Assembly (NCBI GenBank): GCA_944387145.1
Contig: CALXDU010000004.1
Span: 1-51,670, forward strand
Source of the DNA: an uncultured Oscillospiraceae bacterium
GTDB lineage: Bacteria; Bacillota; Clostridia; Oscillospirales; Oscillospiraceae
Length of the DNA: 51,670 nucleotides
Reading direction: 5' to 3'
This document shows positions 1-9,138 of the stretch, piece by piece. The translations under genes and the position numbers were made by a program. Under the pieces are notes generated by a model. That model was given only the letters and a program-made list of their open reading frames with translations. It searched no databases and was not told the DNA's origin. Numbering within the stretch: position 1 is the stretch's first letter; every line of letters begins with the position of its first letter.

Positions 1-26
1 TGGACATCGTGACGATTGCCGCATAA
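1..26 (+). CDS. possible 3' end of a gene entering from the left
   Basis: An open frame runs from the window edge to a TAA at 24-26 and encodes only DIVTIAA. The tRNA terminator hairpin follows at once, so a gene end here is plausible. Seven residues cannot identify a product, and the reading could be chance. Confidence 0.25.
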
Positions 27-59
27 AAAACAAAACCTCGCTTCCTTTCGGAAGCGAGG
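25..59 (-). terminator. intrinsic terminator of tRNA-Ala
   Basis: A perfect 10-bp stem (36-45 with 50-59, TTTC loop) is followed on the minus strand by TTTTGTTTTTT. It lies 21 nt past the CCA end of tRNA-Ala. The plus-strand side has no good T run, so it serves the minus strand. Confidence 0.85.
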
Positions 60-79
60 AAAAGTTCTTTCCCTTGAGA

Positions 80-155
<76 letters not shown>

Positions 156-187
156 AGATGTGGGAAAGAACATTTATTTAGTTTTGT

Positions 188-237
188 TGAGGGGTGTGTA
201 ACCGCTTCAACCGGGCTCCCAGCTGAGCTATACCCCC
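188..237 (-). repeat. tRNA-Ala-derived 50-nt fragment, copy 1
   Basis: Read on the minus strand, the first 22 nt are identical to the 5' end of tRNA-Ala (acceptor strand and most of the D arm). The anticodon arm is then missing, and a short T-arm-like piece ends in ACCCCUCA. That end can pair with the 5' GGGGGU to restore a six-pair acceptor stem. The 5' end lies 82 nt upstream of the 5' end of the intact tRNA. Confidence 0.8.
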
Positions 238-270
238 GTAGGGGACACATTACGTTTATTATTAAGTTAA

Positions 271-320
271 TGAGGGGTGCGTAACCGCTTCAACCGGGCT
301 CCCAGCTGAGCTATACCCCC
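271..320 (-). repeat. tRNA-Ala-derived 50-nt fragment, copy 2
   Basis: This is a second copy, differing from copy 1 at one position (C/T at 280 versus 198). Its 5' end lies 83 nt upstream of copy 1, giving a near-regular 82/83-nt ladder of tRNA 5' ends. The AT-rich spacers between units (156-187 and 238-270) are similar in length and weakly similar in sequence. Confidence 0.8.
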
Positions 321-361
321 ATGTATTCGGTTTTTATTCGTTGCCGTCAGACAGCTTTTGT

Positions 362-389
362 ATTATAGCATACTTGCCGGATTTGTCAA
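362..389 (-). promoter_or_regulatory. sigma-A promoter for the tRNA-Ala unit
   Basis: On the minus strand TTGACA (384-389) and TATAAT (362-367) are perfect consensus boxes with a 16-nt spacer. Transcription should run through both tRNA fragments and then the intact tRNA-Ala. Confidence 0.85.
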
Positions 390-466
390 TAGGTTTTTGA
401 AAAAATTTTGATTTTGTTTTTCCGGGACGGTTTTTGGAAAAATTCCGGGAATCCGGGAGAATGGCC

Positions 467-495
467 CTTCCATTTTTTGAAGAATCCTGTATAAT
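467..495 (+). promoter_or_regulatory. probable galK promoter
   Basis: A perfect TATAAT (490-495) lies 64 nt before the galK start. The -35 at 17-nt spacing (CTTCCA, 467-472) is poor. The stretch 390-558 holds no gene. Confidence 0.55.
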
Positions 496-558
496 AGAAT
501 TTGATTTCACAAGGAAATAATTACCCGCTGATTGCGGGGATCATTTGGGAGGTTTCTT

Positions 559-1770
559 ATGTCTGCACTTATTCTTTCCTCCGGCGAAAAACAGGTGCTG
601 GATGCCGGATTTGCTCAGACCTTTGGCGGCGCACCGGAGCGTTATTTTTCTGCCCCTGGCCGTACGGAAATTGGCGGTAACCATACCGACCATCAGCGCG
701 GCCGTGTTTTGGCTGCTGCGGTGAATCTGGATACCCGGGCTGCAGTTCGTGTGAACGGCACCAGTGTGATCCGTATTCTCTCCAAAGGCTACCCCATGTG
801 CCAGGTGGATATCTCGGACCTGACGCCCAAGGCAGAGGAGATTAACTCCACTCCGGCGCTGGTGCGAGGTGTGGCTGCCCGGTTCCATGAGATGGGCTGC
901 CAGGTTCAGGGCTTTGATGCCTACTGTGAATCTACCGTGCTGCCCGGTTCCGGCCTGAGCTCCTCCGCTGCTTATGAAGTGCTGATTGGCACCATTCTCA
1001 ACGGACTGTTCTTTGATGGTCGGGTTTCCCAGCCGGAGATTGCCATGATCGGTCAGTACGCCGAAAATGTGTTCTTCGGCAAGCCCTGCGGTCTGATGGA
1101 CCAGACGGCCTCTGCTGTGGGCAATCTGGTGACCATTGACTTCTTTGACAAGGATGCCCCGGTAATTGAGCCGGTGGACTTTGACTTCGCTTCCTGCGGA
1201 CATGCCCTGTGCATCATTGACAGCCAGGCAAGCCACGCAGACCTGACCGACGAGTATGCCGCCATTCCTGGCGAGCTGAAGGCCATCTGCGCCCACTTTG
1301 GCAAGAAAGTGCTGACCCAGATTGACGAGAAGGATTTCTATGCCCAGATTCCTGCTCTGCGGAAGGAATGCGGCGACCGGGCAGTGCTGCGGGCCATCCA
1401 CTTCTATCAGGAAAATGCCCGGGTGCCTCAGCAGGTGGCAGCTCTGAGAGCCGGAGATTTTGATGCCTTCCTGAATTTGCTCAAGCAGAGCGGCTACTCC
1501 TCTTACATGTACCTGCAGAATGTCATCCCTGCCGGATATAAGGAGCACCAGGACGTGGCGGTTTCTCTGGCGCTGTGTGAGCACTACCTCCAGGGCCGGG
1601 GCGCTTACCGGGTCCATGGCGGCGGCTTTGCCGGTACGGTTCAGGCCTTTGTGCCCTTTGACCTGCTGGAAACCTTCCGCAGCGGCATTGATGCCGTGCT
1701 GGGACAGGGTGCCTGCCATGTGCTGTCCATCCGTCCCCAGGGCGGCGTAGAAATGGTCGTTGAAGGCTGA
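559..1770 (+). CDS. galK: galactokinase
   Basis: Phosphorylates galactose to galactose-1-phosphate with ATP, the first step of the Leloir pathway (cytoplasm). The 403-residue protein is a typical GHMP kinase. The galactose-binding signature GRTEIGGNHTDH is at about 34-45, the ATP loop LPGSGLSSSAA at about 128-138, the catalytic-Asp region CGLMDQTAS near 175, and the C-terminal motif HGGGFAGTVQAF near 355-370. The frame is open nine codons further upstream, but GGGAGG at 547-552, six bases before ATG 559, decides the start. galT follows after 16 bp with its own ribosome site, so the two form an operon. No galE, mutarotase or galactose transporter is in the window. Confidence 0.95.
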   Translation: MSALILSSGEKQVLDAGFAQTFGGAPERYFSAPGRTEIGGNHTDHQRGRVLAAAVNLDTRAAVRVNGTSVIRILSKGYPMCQVDISDLTPKAEEINSTPALVRGVAARFHEMGCQVQGFDAYCESTVLPGSGLSSSAAYEVLIGTILNGLFFDGRVSQPEIAMIGQYAENVFFGKPCGLMDQTASAVGNLVTIDFFDKDAPVIEPVDFDFASCGHALCIIDSQASHADLTDEYAAIPGELKAICAHFGKKVLTQIDEKDFYAQIPALRKECGDRAVLRAIHFYQENARVPQQVAALRAGDFDAFLNLLKQSGYSSYMYLQNVIPAGYKEHQDVAVSLALCEHYLQGRGAYRVHGGGFAGTVQAFVPFDLLETFRSGIDAVLGQGACHVLSIRPQGGVEMVVEG

Positions 1771-1786
1771 TTCGGGAGGAAAAACC

Positions 1787-3283
1787 ATGAAAATTGAAAC
1801 TTACATTGACTCTCTGGTGTCTTACGCCATGAATCGGGGGCTGGCGGAACCGGTTGACCATCAGGTGCTGACCAACCGGCTGCTGGATCTGCTGCACAAG
1901 GACGACTATGAACCTTCCGATGAGCCTCAGACCGAGGATCTGGAAGAGATTCTGGCCGGCATCCTGGACTATGCCGTAGCCAACGGCCTGTGTGACGACG
2001 GTATCACCGCACGGGATATTTTCGATACCCGGATTATGGGCGCTGTAACTCCCATGCCCCGGGAAGTGATCCGCACCTTCCGGGAAAAGTACGTAAAGTC
2101 TCCTGTGGAGGCTACGGACTGGTACTACCAGTTCAGCTGCGATACCGATTACATCCGCCGCTACCGCATTGCCAAGGATATGCGCTGGAAGTACCCCAGC
2201 CCCTACGGGGAAATGGACATCACCATCAACCTGAGCAAGCCGGAGAAGGACCCCAAGGCCATCGCTGCTGCCAAGAATGCCCCCCAGACTGCCTATCCCA
2301 AGTGCCAGCTGTGCCGGGAGAACGAAGGCTACGCTGGCCGGATGAACCATCCCGCCCGTGCCAACCACCGGATTGTGCCCATTGAAATCTGCGGTGCCAA
2401 CTGGTGCCTGCAGTACTCTCCCTATGTTTACTATAACGAGCACTGCATCGTGTTCAATGCCGAGCACGTTCCCATGAAGATTGACCGCAGCGCTTTTGAC
2501 AAGCTGCTGGACTTTGTGCGGGTGTTTCCCCACTACTTTGTAGGCTCCAATGCGGACCTGCCCATTGTCGGCGGCTCTATCCTCAGCCACGAGCACTTCC
2601 AGGGCGGTCACTACACCTTTGCCATGGAAACCGCCGGAATCGAGAAGGAAGTTTCCTTTGCCGGTTACGAGGACATTTCTGCCGGTATCGTCAAGTGGCC
2701 CATGAGCGTCATCCGTCTGACCGGCAAGGACCCTGCCCGGATTTCCGAGCTGGCGGACAAGATCCTCACCGTCTGGCGGGGCTACTCCGACGAAAGCGTG
2801 GGCGTGGTTGCCTTCTCTGACGGCGAACCCCACAACACCATTACCCCCATTGCCCGGCGCAGAGGGGAAGACTACGAACTGGATCTGGTGCTGCGCTGCA
2901 ACATTACCACCGAAGAGCATCCTCTGGGTGTGTTCCATCCCCATGCGGACAAGCACCACATTAAGAAGGAAAACATTGGCCTGATCGAGGTTATGGGTCT
3001 GGCGGTGCTGCCCAGCCGGCTGAAGAAGGAACTGACCGATCTGGCCCAGGCCATAGTGGATGGGAAAGACATCGCTTCCGACGAAGTGCTGTCCAAGCAC
3101 GCACCTTGGGTGGAGGAACTGAAAAAGCAGTATACTTTCACTCAGGACAATGCCATGGATATCCTGATGCAGGAAACCGGCAAGGTCTTTGCCGCCGTTC
3201 TGGAAGACGCTGGCGTGTACAGGAATACCGACCAGGGTCGGGCTGCCTTTGTGGCCTTTGTGGATGCGGTAAATCAGAAGTAA
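1787..3283 (+). CDS. galT: UDP-glucose--hexose-1-phosphate uridylyltransferase, Firmicutes (class II) type
   Basis: Transfers UMP from UDP-glucose to galactose-1-phosphate, giving UDP-galactose and glucose-1-phosphate. The 498-residue length fits the long Firmicutes GalT family rather than the ~350-residue E. coli type. Visible marks are a Cys pair in CQLCRENEGYAGR, the HIT-like motif SHEHFQGGHY about halfway along, and the conserved GVFHPHADKHHIKKENIG segment near residue 380. ATG 1787 is chosen because GGGAGGA lies just upstream; a longer frame would run into galK. It is the second gene of the galKT operon. Confidence 0.94.
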   Translation: MKIETYIDSLVSYAMNRGLAEPVDHQVLTNRLLDLLHKDDYEPSDEPQTEDLEEILAGILDYAVANGLCDDGITARDIFDTRIMGAVTPMPREVIRTFREKYVKSPVEATDWYYQFSCDTDYIRRYRIAKDMRWKYPSPYGEMDITINLSKPEKDPKAIAAAKNAPQTAYPKCQLCRENEGYAGRMNHPARANHRIVPIEICGANWCLQYSPYVYYNEHCIVFNAEHVPMKIDRSAFDKLLDFVRVFPHYFVGSNADLPIVGGSILSHEHFQGGHYTFAMETAGIEKEVSFAGYEDISAGIVKWPMSVIRLTGKDPARISELADKILTVWRGYSDESVGVVAFSDGEPHNTITPIARRRGEDYELDLVLRCNITTEEHPLGVFHPHADKHHIKKENIGLIEVMGLAVLPSRLKKELTDLAQAIVDGKDIASDEVLSKHAPWVEELKKQYTFTQDNAMDILMQETGKVFAAVLEDAGVYRNTDQGRAAFVAFVDAVNQK

Positions 3284-3292
3284 CCATTGAAA

Positions 3293-3600
3293 AGCCCCCG
3301 AAAGCAAGGAGCTGCTTTCGGGGGCTCAGTGTGTCAAAAAAGCCTCGCAGAGTTTGCTGCGGAGCAGCAAATAAAGTAAAAACCGTTTTCTGCCGGGGCG
3401 CACCCCAGGGTGGCTTCTCTTGCCCCTTTGGGGCAATTCACCTTCTGTACCTGGCAGAAAACACTTCTCAGGCTGCAAGTGTGGAATTTGTTCCCCGACG
3501 GGGGACAAATTATGCGCGCAGCAGACTGCCCAAGTTTGTCGGAAAAGCCCGCAGGTTTTTTTCGACAGCATAAGCCCCCGAAAGCAACCGCTTTCGGGGG
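3293..3600. repeat. highly structured intergenic repeat between galT and lysR
   Basis: The gap 3284-3619 holds no convincing gene. It is bracketed by two related hairpins, 3293-3326 (14 bp perfect) and 3575-3600 (11 bp), both built from CCCCCGAAAGC. Just inside them is an imperfect direct repeat (3332-3355 and 3537-3558). Between lie TTTGCTGC/GCAGCAAA (3353-3371), GTTTTCTGCC/GGCAGAAAAC (3385-3394 with 3453-3462), TTGCCCC/GGGGCAA (3420-3436) and AATTTGT..CAAATT (3485-3511). The ends 3332 and 3567 also form an imperfect TGTC(G)AAAAAA terminal inverted repeat. It may be a small non-autonomous element or a structured RNA. Confidence 0.6.
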
Positions 3601-3605
3601 TTTGC
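3573..3605. terminator. hairpin, possible terminator between gal and lysR
   Basis: Stem CCCCCGAAAGC/GCTTTCGGGGG with AACC loop, followed on the plus strand by TTTGCGTTT. The minus-strand side has only a weak T run. It lies between two convergent units. Confidence 0.5.
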
Positions 3606-3619
3606 GTTTGGGGAGAAAA

Positions 3620-4528
3620 TCAACCGTGCTGCTGGGTCAGCACCTTGGTGCTGATCTGGATGAAATCCCGGACATACCGGGGGACAAATTCATCCTTGCG
3701 GTAGCAGGCGTAAAAGTGCCGGTTGTTTTCAAAATCCCGCAGGGGGAAAAACTCTGCTTTTCGCTGGTGAACATATTCATCCACATAGATATTGGACAGA
3801 ATCATACAGGCTCCGGATTCGATAGCCACCCGGCGGCCTACTTCCAGAGAATCCGTCTCCAGCAGGACATTGGGAGAAAAGCCATAGCGGCGGAACAGCT
3901 TGTCCTGAACCACCCGGGAGGAGTGGCCCTTGGTCAGGTATACAAAGCTGTCGCCTTCCACACTATCCAGGGAAAGGTGGGTGCCGGAACGGAAGCGCTT
4001 GGCGGTGTTGGAATCCCGGCCCGCCAAAATACCAATGGATTCCTTCTCAATCAGCTCATAGGCAAGGTTGGTACTGGTGGATTCCAGGGCGGCCAGAGCC
4101 AGGTCGATACTGCCTGCCTGCAACAGTTCTTCCAATGTGGCGGAGCCGCTTTCCGTCAGTTCCAGGTTGACGTTGGGATATTTGCTGACAAACAGGGGAA
4201 GAACCAGAGGCATTACCTGCATGGCCCGGGTGACGCTGATGCCCAGCCGGAGCCGTCCGGCATGCTGCTGCTTGATTTCCCGCAGCTGGTTTTCCAGCTC
4301 ACTGTTGGCAGCAAGGATGCGTTCGGCGGCATAAAGGTATTTTTCTCCCGCATAGGTCAGCCGAAGAGGGGAGGTGCTGCGATCAAAAATGGGCAGTCCA
4401 ATGTCCTGTTCCAGCTGCCGGAGCATCTGGCTCAGGGAGGGCTGACTGACAAAGAGTTTTTTGGCGGCGGCGGTTATGCTGCCGCATTCGGCGATGGTTT
4501 TGACGTACTGGGCCTGCTTCAGGTTCAT
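3620..4528 (-). CDS. LysR-family transcriptional regulator, likely of the citrate genes
   Basis: The 302-residue protein has the LysR layout. An N-terminal winged helix-turn-helix covers about 1-60, with SITAAAKKLFVSQPSLSQML as the recognition region. A substrate-binding domain follows from about residue 88. It is transcribed divergently from citDEF across a 212-bp gap, the classic arrangement for a LysR activator and its target operon. Its own promoter is visible at 4588-4615. The inference is that it senses citrate or a related acid and controls citDEF; the effector cannot be read from sequence. Confidence 0.85.
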   Translation of the reverse strand: MNLKQAQYVKTIAECGSITAAAKKLFVSQPSLSQMLRQLEQDIGLPIFDRSTSPLRLTYAGEKYLYAAERILAANSELENQLREIKQQHAGRLRLGISVTRAMQVMPLVLPLFVSKYPNVNLELTESGSATLEELLQAGSIDLALAALESTSTNLAYELIEKESIGILAGRDSNTAKRFRSGTHLSLDSVEGDSFVYLTKGHSSRVVQDKLFRRYGFSPNVLLETDSLEVGRRVAIESGACMILSNIYVDEYVHQRKAEFFPLRDFENNRHFYACYRKDEFVPRYVRDFIQISTKVLTQQHG

Positions 4529-4587
4529 AAAATTTTCCTTCCCAATTGGAGATGTTGCACAAAAGATATTATGGGTACTCTATCTGC

Positions 4588-4615
4588 ATTATAACATTCC
4601 CCTTATGAAAGTCAA
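4588..4615 (-). promoter_or_regulatory. promoter of the LysR gene
   Basis: Minus strand TTGACT (4610-4615), 16-nt spacer, TATAAT (4588-4593). The rest of the gap to citD (4616-4740) is AT-rich and should hold the LysR sites and the cit promoter, but no -35/-10 pair there was convincing. Confidence 0.75.
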
Positions 4616-4740
4616 GAATTATGTCGATATATAGGCCCTACGTTATGGTAAAGATTCAAGAATATATATTTGCGTTTGTGGGCCGAACATAGTAAACTGA
4701 CGACAAACGACGTGAAAAAATTGGAACGGAGGAGAACCAA

Positions 4741-5040
4741 ATGGAAATTTGCAAAACCGCAGCAGCCGGAACCCTGGAATCCAGCGACTGCCTGGTGACA
4801 GTGGAACCCGGCAACGGCATTTCCCTGGAATTGAGCAGCAGCGTGATGAACCAGTACGGCCGCCAGATCAAGGCCACAGTGCTGGAAACCCTGGAGCGTC
4901 TGGGCGTGGAGAACGCAGCGGTGACTGTGGTGGACAAGGGCGCACTGGACTGCACCCTGAAAGCCCGGGTAGAGTGTGCTGTGTTCCGCAGCTGTGACGC
5001 ATCCGCGGAAAATATCCCCTGGGGAGGTGCTGTCAGATGA
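4741..5040 (+). CDS. citD: citrate lyase acyl carrier protein (gamma subunit)
   Basis: Carries the 2'-(5''-phosphoribosyl)-3'-dephospho-CoA group that shuttles acetyl and citryl groups in citrate lyase. At 99 residues it has the normal family length. The motif AGTLESSD near the N-terminus places a serine at residue 14, the prosthetic-group attachment site known in Klebsiella CitD. GGAGGAG lies just upstream. It is the first gene of citDEF, and its stop overlaps the citE start (ATGA). Confidence 0.94.
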   Translation: MEICKTAAAGTLESSDCLVTVEPGNGISLELSSSVMNQYGRQIKATVLETLERLGVENAAVTVVDKGALDCTLKARVECAVFRSCDASAENIPWGGAVR

Positions 5041-5951
5041 TTAAAAGACCCAAGCCTGAACGGTTCCGCCTGCGCCGGACCATGATGTTCATGAACGCCC
5101 AGAAGCCGGGCCTGATCAAAGACGCCTACATTTACGGCTGTGACTCCATTATGCTGGACCTGGAGGATGCAGTGGCAGAAAACCAGAAGGACGCCGCCCG
5201 CTTCAGCCTGTACCATGCCCTGACTACCATTGACTATGGCAACACTGAGGTAATCGTCCGGATCAACGGTCTGGATACCCCCCACTGGCAGGAAGATATC
5301 CGGGTTTGCGTGGCAGGCGGTGCCGATGGCATCCGCATTGCCAAGTGCGAAAGCGCCCAGGATGTCCACACGGTAGAGGCTGCTGTGGAAGCTGCCGAAA
5401 AGGAATTCGGTGTGGAAGTGGGCCGGACCCTGCTGATGGCAGCCCTGGAAAGCCCCAAGGGCATTTTGAACGCTTACGAAATCTGCTCCGCTTCTGACCG
5501 GATGTTCGGCGTAGCCATTTCCGGCGGCGACTTCCGCAAGTGCATGCAGACCACCTTCCAGCCCGACGGCGTGGATATGCTGGCTGCCCGGGGACAGATG
5601 CTGCTGGCAGCAAGAGCCGCCGGCATTCAGTGCTTCGACACGGTGTTTACCGATCTGGATGATGATGCCGGATTTGAAGCCGAAGTCCGCCAGAACAAGG
5701 CCATGGGCTTTGACGGCAAGAGCCTGATTAACCCCAAGCAGATTCGTCTGGTACACCAGGTCTTTACGCCCACCGAAAAGGAAGTCCGGCAGGCAGAGAA
5801 AATCGTGCGGGCCATTGAAGAGCAGGCCAAGCTGGGCATCGGCGTATTCACCGTGGATGGTAAGATGCTGGACATCGCCTTTGTTCCCGGCGCAAAACGG
5901 ACACTGAAGCTGGCGAAAGCCTGCGGTATGTATGAGGGGGATCTGGTATGA
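5037..5951 (+). CDS. citE: citrate lyase beta subunit (citryl-ACP oxaloacetate-lyase)
   Basis: Cleaves citryl-ACP to oxaloacetate and acetyl-ACP. The 304-residue protein is a HpcH/HpaI-type TIM barrel. The motif DSIMLDLEDAV is at about 37-47, followed by VIVRINGLD and the metal- and substrate-binding region with MAALESPKGI and SGGDFRK. The start overlaps the citD stop and the stop overlaps the citF start, both by ATGA, so the three subunits are translationally coupled. Confidence 0.94.
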   Translation: MIKRPKPERFRLRRTMMFMNAQKPGLIKDAYIYGCDSIMLDLEDAVAENQKDAARFSLYHALTTIDYGNTEVIVRINGLDTPHWQEDIRVCVAGGADGIRIAKCESAQDVHTVEAAVEAAEKEFGVEVGRTLLMAALESPKGILNAYEICSASDRMFGVAISGGDFRKCMQTTFQPDGVDMLAARGQMLLAARAAGIQCFDTVFTDLDDDAGFEAEVRQNKAMGFDGKSLINPKQIRLVHQVFTPTEKEVRQAEKIVRAIEEQAKLGIGVFTVDGKMLDIAFVPGAKRTLKLAKACGMYEGDLV

Positions 5952-7504
5952 AAAATGCAGTAGGACGTGATATCCCGGATTACCTGCTGGTTGACGGCAA
6001 GGAAGTTTACCAGGGAAAACAGTATATGGATGGCAAGTACATCCAGAAAGTGGGCCCCCGTACCCGCCGTTATGAAAAGCCCCAGGAGACCAAGGTGGTT
6101 GCCTCCCTGGTGGACGCGCTGAAGCTGTGCGGCGCCAGAGACGGCATGACCTTCTCCTTCCACCATGCCCTGCGCAACGGTGACTTCGTTGCCAACATGG
6201 TTATGAAGGCCGCCATTGAGGAAATGGGGCTGAAGGATCTGACCATTGCAGCCACTTCCCTGGGCGATGCCAACGACCCCATTGCCGATTATATCGAGCA
6301 GGGAAAAGTGATTGGCATTCAGACCTCCGGCATTCGCGGCCGGATGGGTGAAGTGGTTTCCGCAGGCAAGCTGAAAACTCCTGCCATTATCCGCAGCCAT
6401 GGCGGCCGTCCCCGGGCCATCGAAGCCGGAGAGGTACATATTGACATCGCTTTCGTGGCAGCGCCTACTTCCGACTGTGTAGGCAACTGCCGGGGCATCG
6501 GCGGCAAGTCCAACTGCGGCAGCTTAGGTTACGCCATTACCGACTCCCGGTTTGCCGACTACGTGGTAGTCGTGACCGACTGCCTGGTGGATTTCCCCAA
6601 TTTCCCTGCTTCCGTGGAAGCCATTGACGTGGATGCGGTGGTTGTGGTGGATTCCATCGGCAACCCCAAGAAGATTGCTTCTGCCGCTGCCCGGATCAGC
6701 CAGAACCCCCGGGATCTGATGATGGCAGAGAATGTGGCAAAAATAATTGCTTCTACTCCCTACTTTAAAGACGGATTCGTATTCCAGACCGGTGTAGGCG
6801 GCCCCTCTCTGGCAGCCAACCTGTTCCTGGAAAAATATATGGACGAGCGCAATATCCGGATGGGACTGGCTGTGGGCGGCATCTGCAAGCCCATGGTGGA
6901 GCTGCTGAAAAAGGGCAAGGTTCGGGCCGCAGTAGACGTTCAGGACTTTGACCTGGATGCGGTCAACTCCATCAACCAGACCCCCGGCCACTTTGAAATG
7001 TCCGCTTCTCAGTACGCAAACCCCGCCAACAAGGGCGCCTTTGTCAACAAGCTGGACTTCGTGGTACTGGCTGCGCTGGAAATTGACACGGACTTCAACG
7101 TTAACGTTCTGACCGGTTCCGACGGTGTTCTCCGGGGCGCTCCCGGCGGTCACCCCGATACCGCCGCAGGCAGCAAGGTGTGCATCATCGTCACACCGCT
7201 GATCCGCGGCCGGATGGCAACGGTCTGTGAGAAGGTGGTCACTGTTACCACTCCCGGCGACTGCGTGGATGTGCTGGTTACCGACTACGGTATTGCCGTC
7301 AATCCTCTGCGGCCTGACCTGGTGGAGTGCCTGGACAAAGCAGGAATTCCCCATGTCAGCATTGAAAGCCTGAAGGAAAAGGCCTACTCTCTGGTGGGTC
7401 GTCCCGATGATCTTCAGTGGGAAGATCAGGTGGTTGCAGTGCTGGAAGCCCGGGATGGCACCATCCTGGACGTGGTCCGCAAAGTCAAGCCGCTGGAACT
7501 GTAA
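5948..7504 (+). CDS. citF: citrate lyase alpha subunit (citrate CoA/ACP-transferase)
   Basis: Exchanges acetyl for citryl on CitD, the first half of the citrate lyase cycle. The 518-residue length is typical. Diagnostic stretches are MTFSFHHALRNGDFVANMV near 65, SHGGRPRAIEAGEVHIDIAF near 150, TGVGGPSLAANLFL near 280, and GGHPDTAAGSKVCIIVTPLI near 400. It is the last gene of the tight citDEF run. A 242-bp gap follows, with a six-pair hairpin at 7540-7555. Confidence 0.95.
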   Translation: MKNAVGRDIPDYLLVDGKEVYQGKQYMDGKYIQKVGPRTRRYEKPQETKVVASLVDALKLCGARDGMTFSFHHALRNGDFVANMVMKAAIEEMGLKDLTIAATSLGDANDPIADYIEQGKVIGIQTSGIRGRMGEVVSAGKLKTPAIIRSHGGRPRAIEAGEVHIDIAFVAAPTSDCVGNCRGIGGKSNCGSLGYAITDSRFADYVVVVTDCLVDFPNFPASVEAIDVDAVVVVDSIGNPKKIASAAARISQNPRDLMMAENVAKIIASTPYFKDGFVFQTGVGGPSLAANLFLEKYMDERNIRMGLAVGGICKPMVELLKKGKVRAAVDVQDFDLDAVNSINQTPGHFEMSASQYANPANKGAFVNKLDFVVLAALEIDTDFNVNVLTGSDGVLRGAPGGHPDTAAGSKVCIIVTPLIRGRMATVCEKVVTVTTPGDCVDVLVTDYGIAVNPLRPDLVECLDKAGIPHVSIESLKEKAYSLVGRPDDLQWEDQVVAVLEARDGTILDVVRKVKPLEL

Positions 7505-7746
7505 CATCATTTCTTACCGGAAAATCCCGGAGGAAGATACCGGCATGTTTGCCGGGGAAGAAAAAAGCGGTGGGCGCATTTCAAACTTTATTACAAGTAT
7601 TCAATTTTGTCACTTTTGCGCCAACTGCTTGCTTCTTCCCGTTTCGCAATCAACCACAAGAAGAGAGTTAACTTGGAAGAACAGAAATGCCGGAGCTGTT
7701 TGAACAAGTTGCCGATACACAAATTCACAAGGGGGAACTACAACCT

Positions 7747-9138
7747 ATGACAATGACGATTATCGCCTGGGCAATGATCATTGTGTTCCTGGCACTGGTC
7801 ATGACCAAGAAAATGCAGCCATTTACCGCGCTGCTGCTGGTGCCGCTGGCATTTACCCTGCTGGGCGCCTTCCTGGGACAGTATACCGATCTGGTAGCTG
7901 CTGCCAATGAAGTCGATGCCGCCAGCGTAACGCTGTGGGATCAAATTAAAATCATCGGCGACTGGACGGTGGCTGGCGTAGGCCAGACTGCCAACACCGG
8001 CATCATGCTGCTGTTTGCTATTTTGTACTTCGCCATCATGCTCAACGCCGGCCTGTTTGATCCGGTGACCCGCGCTATGATCCGCTTCGCCAAGGGCGAC
8101 CCGGTGAAGGTTCTGCTGGGTACCGCCATCGTGGCTGCCTGCGTATCCCTGAACGGCGACGGCACTACCACCACCCTGATCTGCTGCACTGCCTTCATTC
8201 CCATCTACAAGAAGCTGAACCTGAAGATGATGAACCTGGGCGTTCTGGTAATCCTGATGAACACCATCATGAACCTGCTGCCCTGGGGCGGCCCCACCGC
8301 TCGTGTTATCTCCGTGCTGCAGGGCCAGCCTGGTGTGGACGAGCAGACCATCCTGCGGGCTCTGATTCCCGGCATGGTGCTGTCTGTGATCTACATGCTG
8401 GGTGTTGCCGTGTTCCTGGGCATGAGAGAGCGCAAGAGAGTCGGCATTCAGCATCTGTCCAATGAAGAACTGACTGCCCTGATGGCTCCGGAGTCCGAAG
8501 AGGATGCCGCTCTGAAGCGCCCCAAGAACGTATGGATCAATGCCATCATGACCATTGCCATTGTGGTAATGCTGGTTCTGGGTACCTTCCCCTCCATGTT
8601 CCTGTTCCTGGTTGGCACCGGCCTGGCGCTGATGATCAACTACAAGTCCATCAAAGAGCAGAAGGCCCGCATCTCCGACAATGCCGGTGACGCCCTGCAG
8701 GTGGTTATCCTGGTGTTTGCTGCCGGTATCTTCATGGGCCTGTTCACCAACTCCGGCATGTCCGATGCCCTGGCTTCCAGCCTGATCTCCCTGATTCCGC
8801 CCCAGCTGGGCCGGTTCTGGGGTCTCATCATGGCAATTGTTTCCGCCCCCGGTACCTTCCTGCTGTCCAACGACGCATTCTACTACGGTGTTCTGCCTGT
8901 GTTTGCTGAGGCTGGTTATTCCTACGGCTTCACCGCTCTGGAAATCGGCACCGCATCCCTGCTGGGCCAGGCCTTCCACCTGCTGAGCCCCCTGGTCGCT
9001 TTCATCTACCTGCTGCTGAACCTGACCGGTCTGGATATGGGCGAGTGGCAGAGAGAATCTGCAAAGTGGGCCGTTGGCATCTTCGTGATCTTCATCCTGA
9101 CCGCTGCCGTTACCGGCGTTGTCCCGCTGATGAAGTAA
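7747..9138 (+). CDS. CitMHS-family citrate transporter (metal-citrate symporter)
   Basis: A 463-residue polytopic membrane protein with about 11-12 hydrophobic segments. The SLNGDGTTTTLI segment near residue 140 and the nearby PIYKKLNLKMMN and MNLLPWGGPTAR loops match CitMHS symporters, which import citrate complexed with Mg2+ or Ca2+. Its place beside citDEF supports citrate as substrate; the preferred metal is unknown. ATG 7747 is chosen because AAGGGGG precedes it. The frame is open 20 codons further upstream, but those residues are hydrophilic and unlike the family. A strong terminator follows. Confidence 0.85.
   Translation: MTMTIIAWAMIIVFLALVMTKKMQPFTALLLVPLAFTLLGAFLGQYTDLVAAANEVDAASVTLWDQIKIIGDWTVAGVGQTANTGIMLLFAILYFAIMLNAGLFDPVTRAMIRFAKGDPVKVLLGTAIVAACVSLNGDGTTTTLICCTAFIPIYKKLNLKMMNLGVLVILMNTIMNLLPWGGPTARVISVLQGQPGVDEQTILRALIPGMVLSVIYMLGVAVFLGMRERKRVGIQHLSNEELTALMAPESEEDAALKRPKNVWINAIMTIAIVVMLVLGTFPSMFLFLVGTGLALMINYKSIKEQKARISDNAGDALQVVILVFAAGIFMGLFTNSGMSDALASSLISLIPPQLGRFWGLIMAIVSAPGTFLLSNDAFYYGVLPVFAEAGYSYGFTALEIGTASLLGQAFHLLSPLVAFIYLLLNLTGLDMGEWQRESAKWAVGIFVIFILTAAVTGVVPLMK

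Noticed and set aside
541..3307. Long minus-strand frames opposite galK and galT
   Set aside because: They are shadows of the gal genes, with no domain motifs and no minus-strand promoter or ribosome site.
3293..3326. Intrinsic terminator for galT
   Set aside because: The 14-bp hairpin is excellent but has no T run on the plus strand; treated as part of the intergenic repeat.
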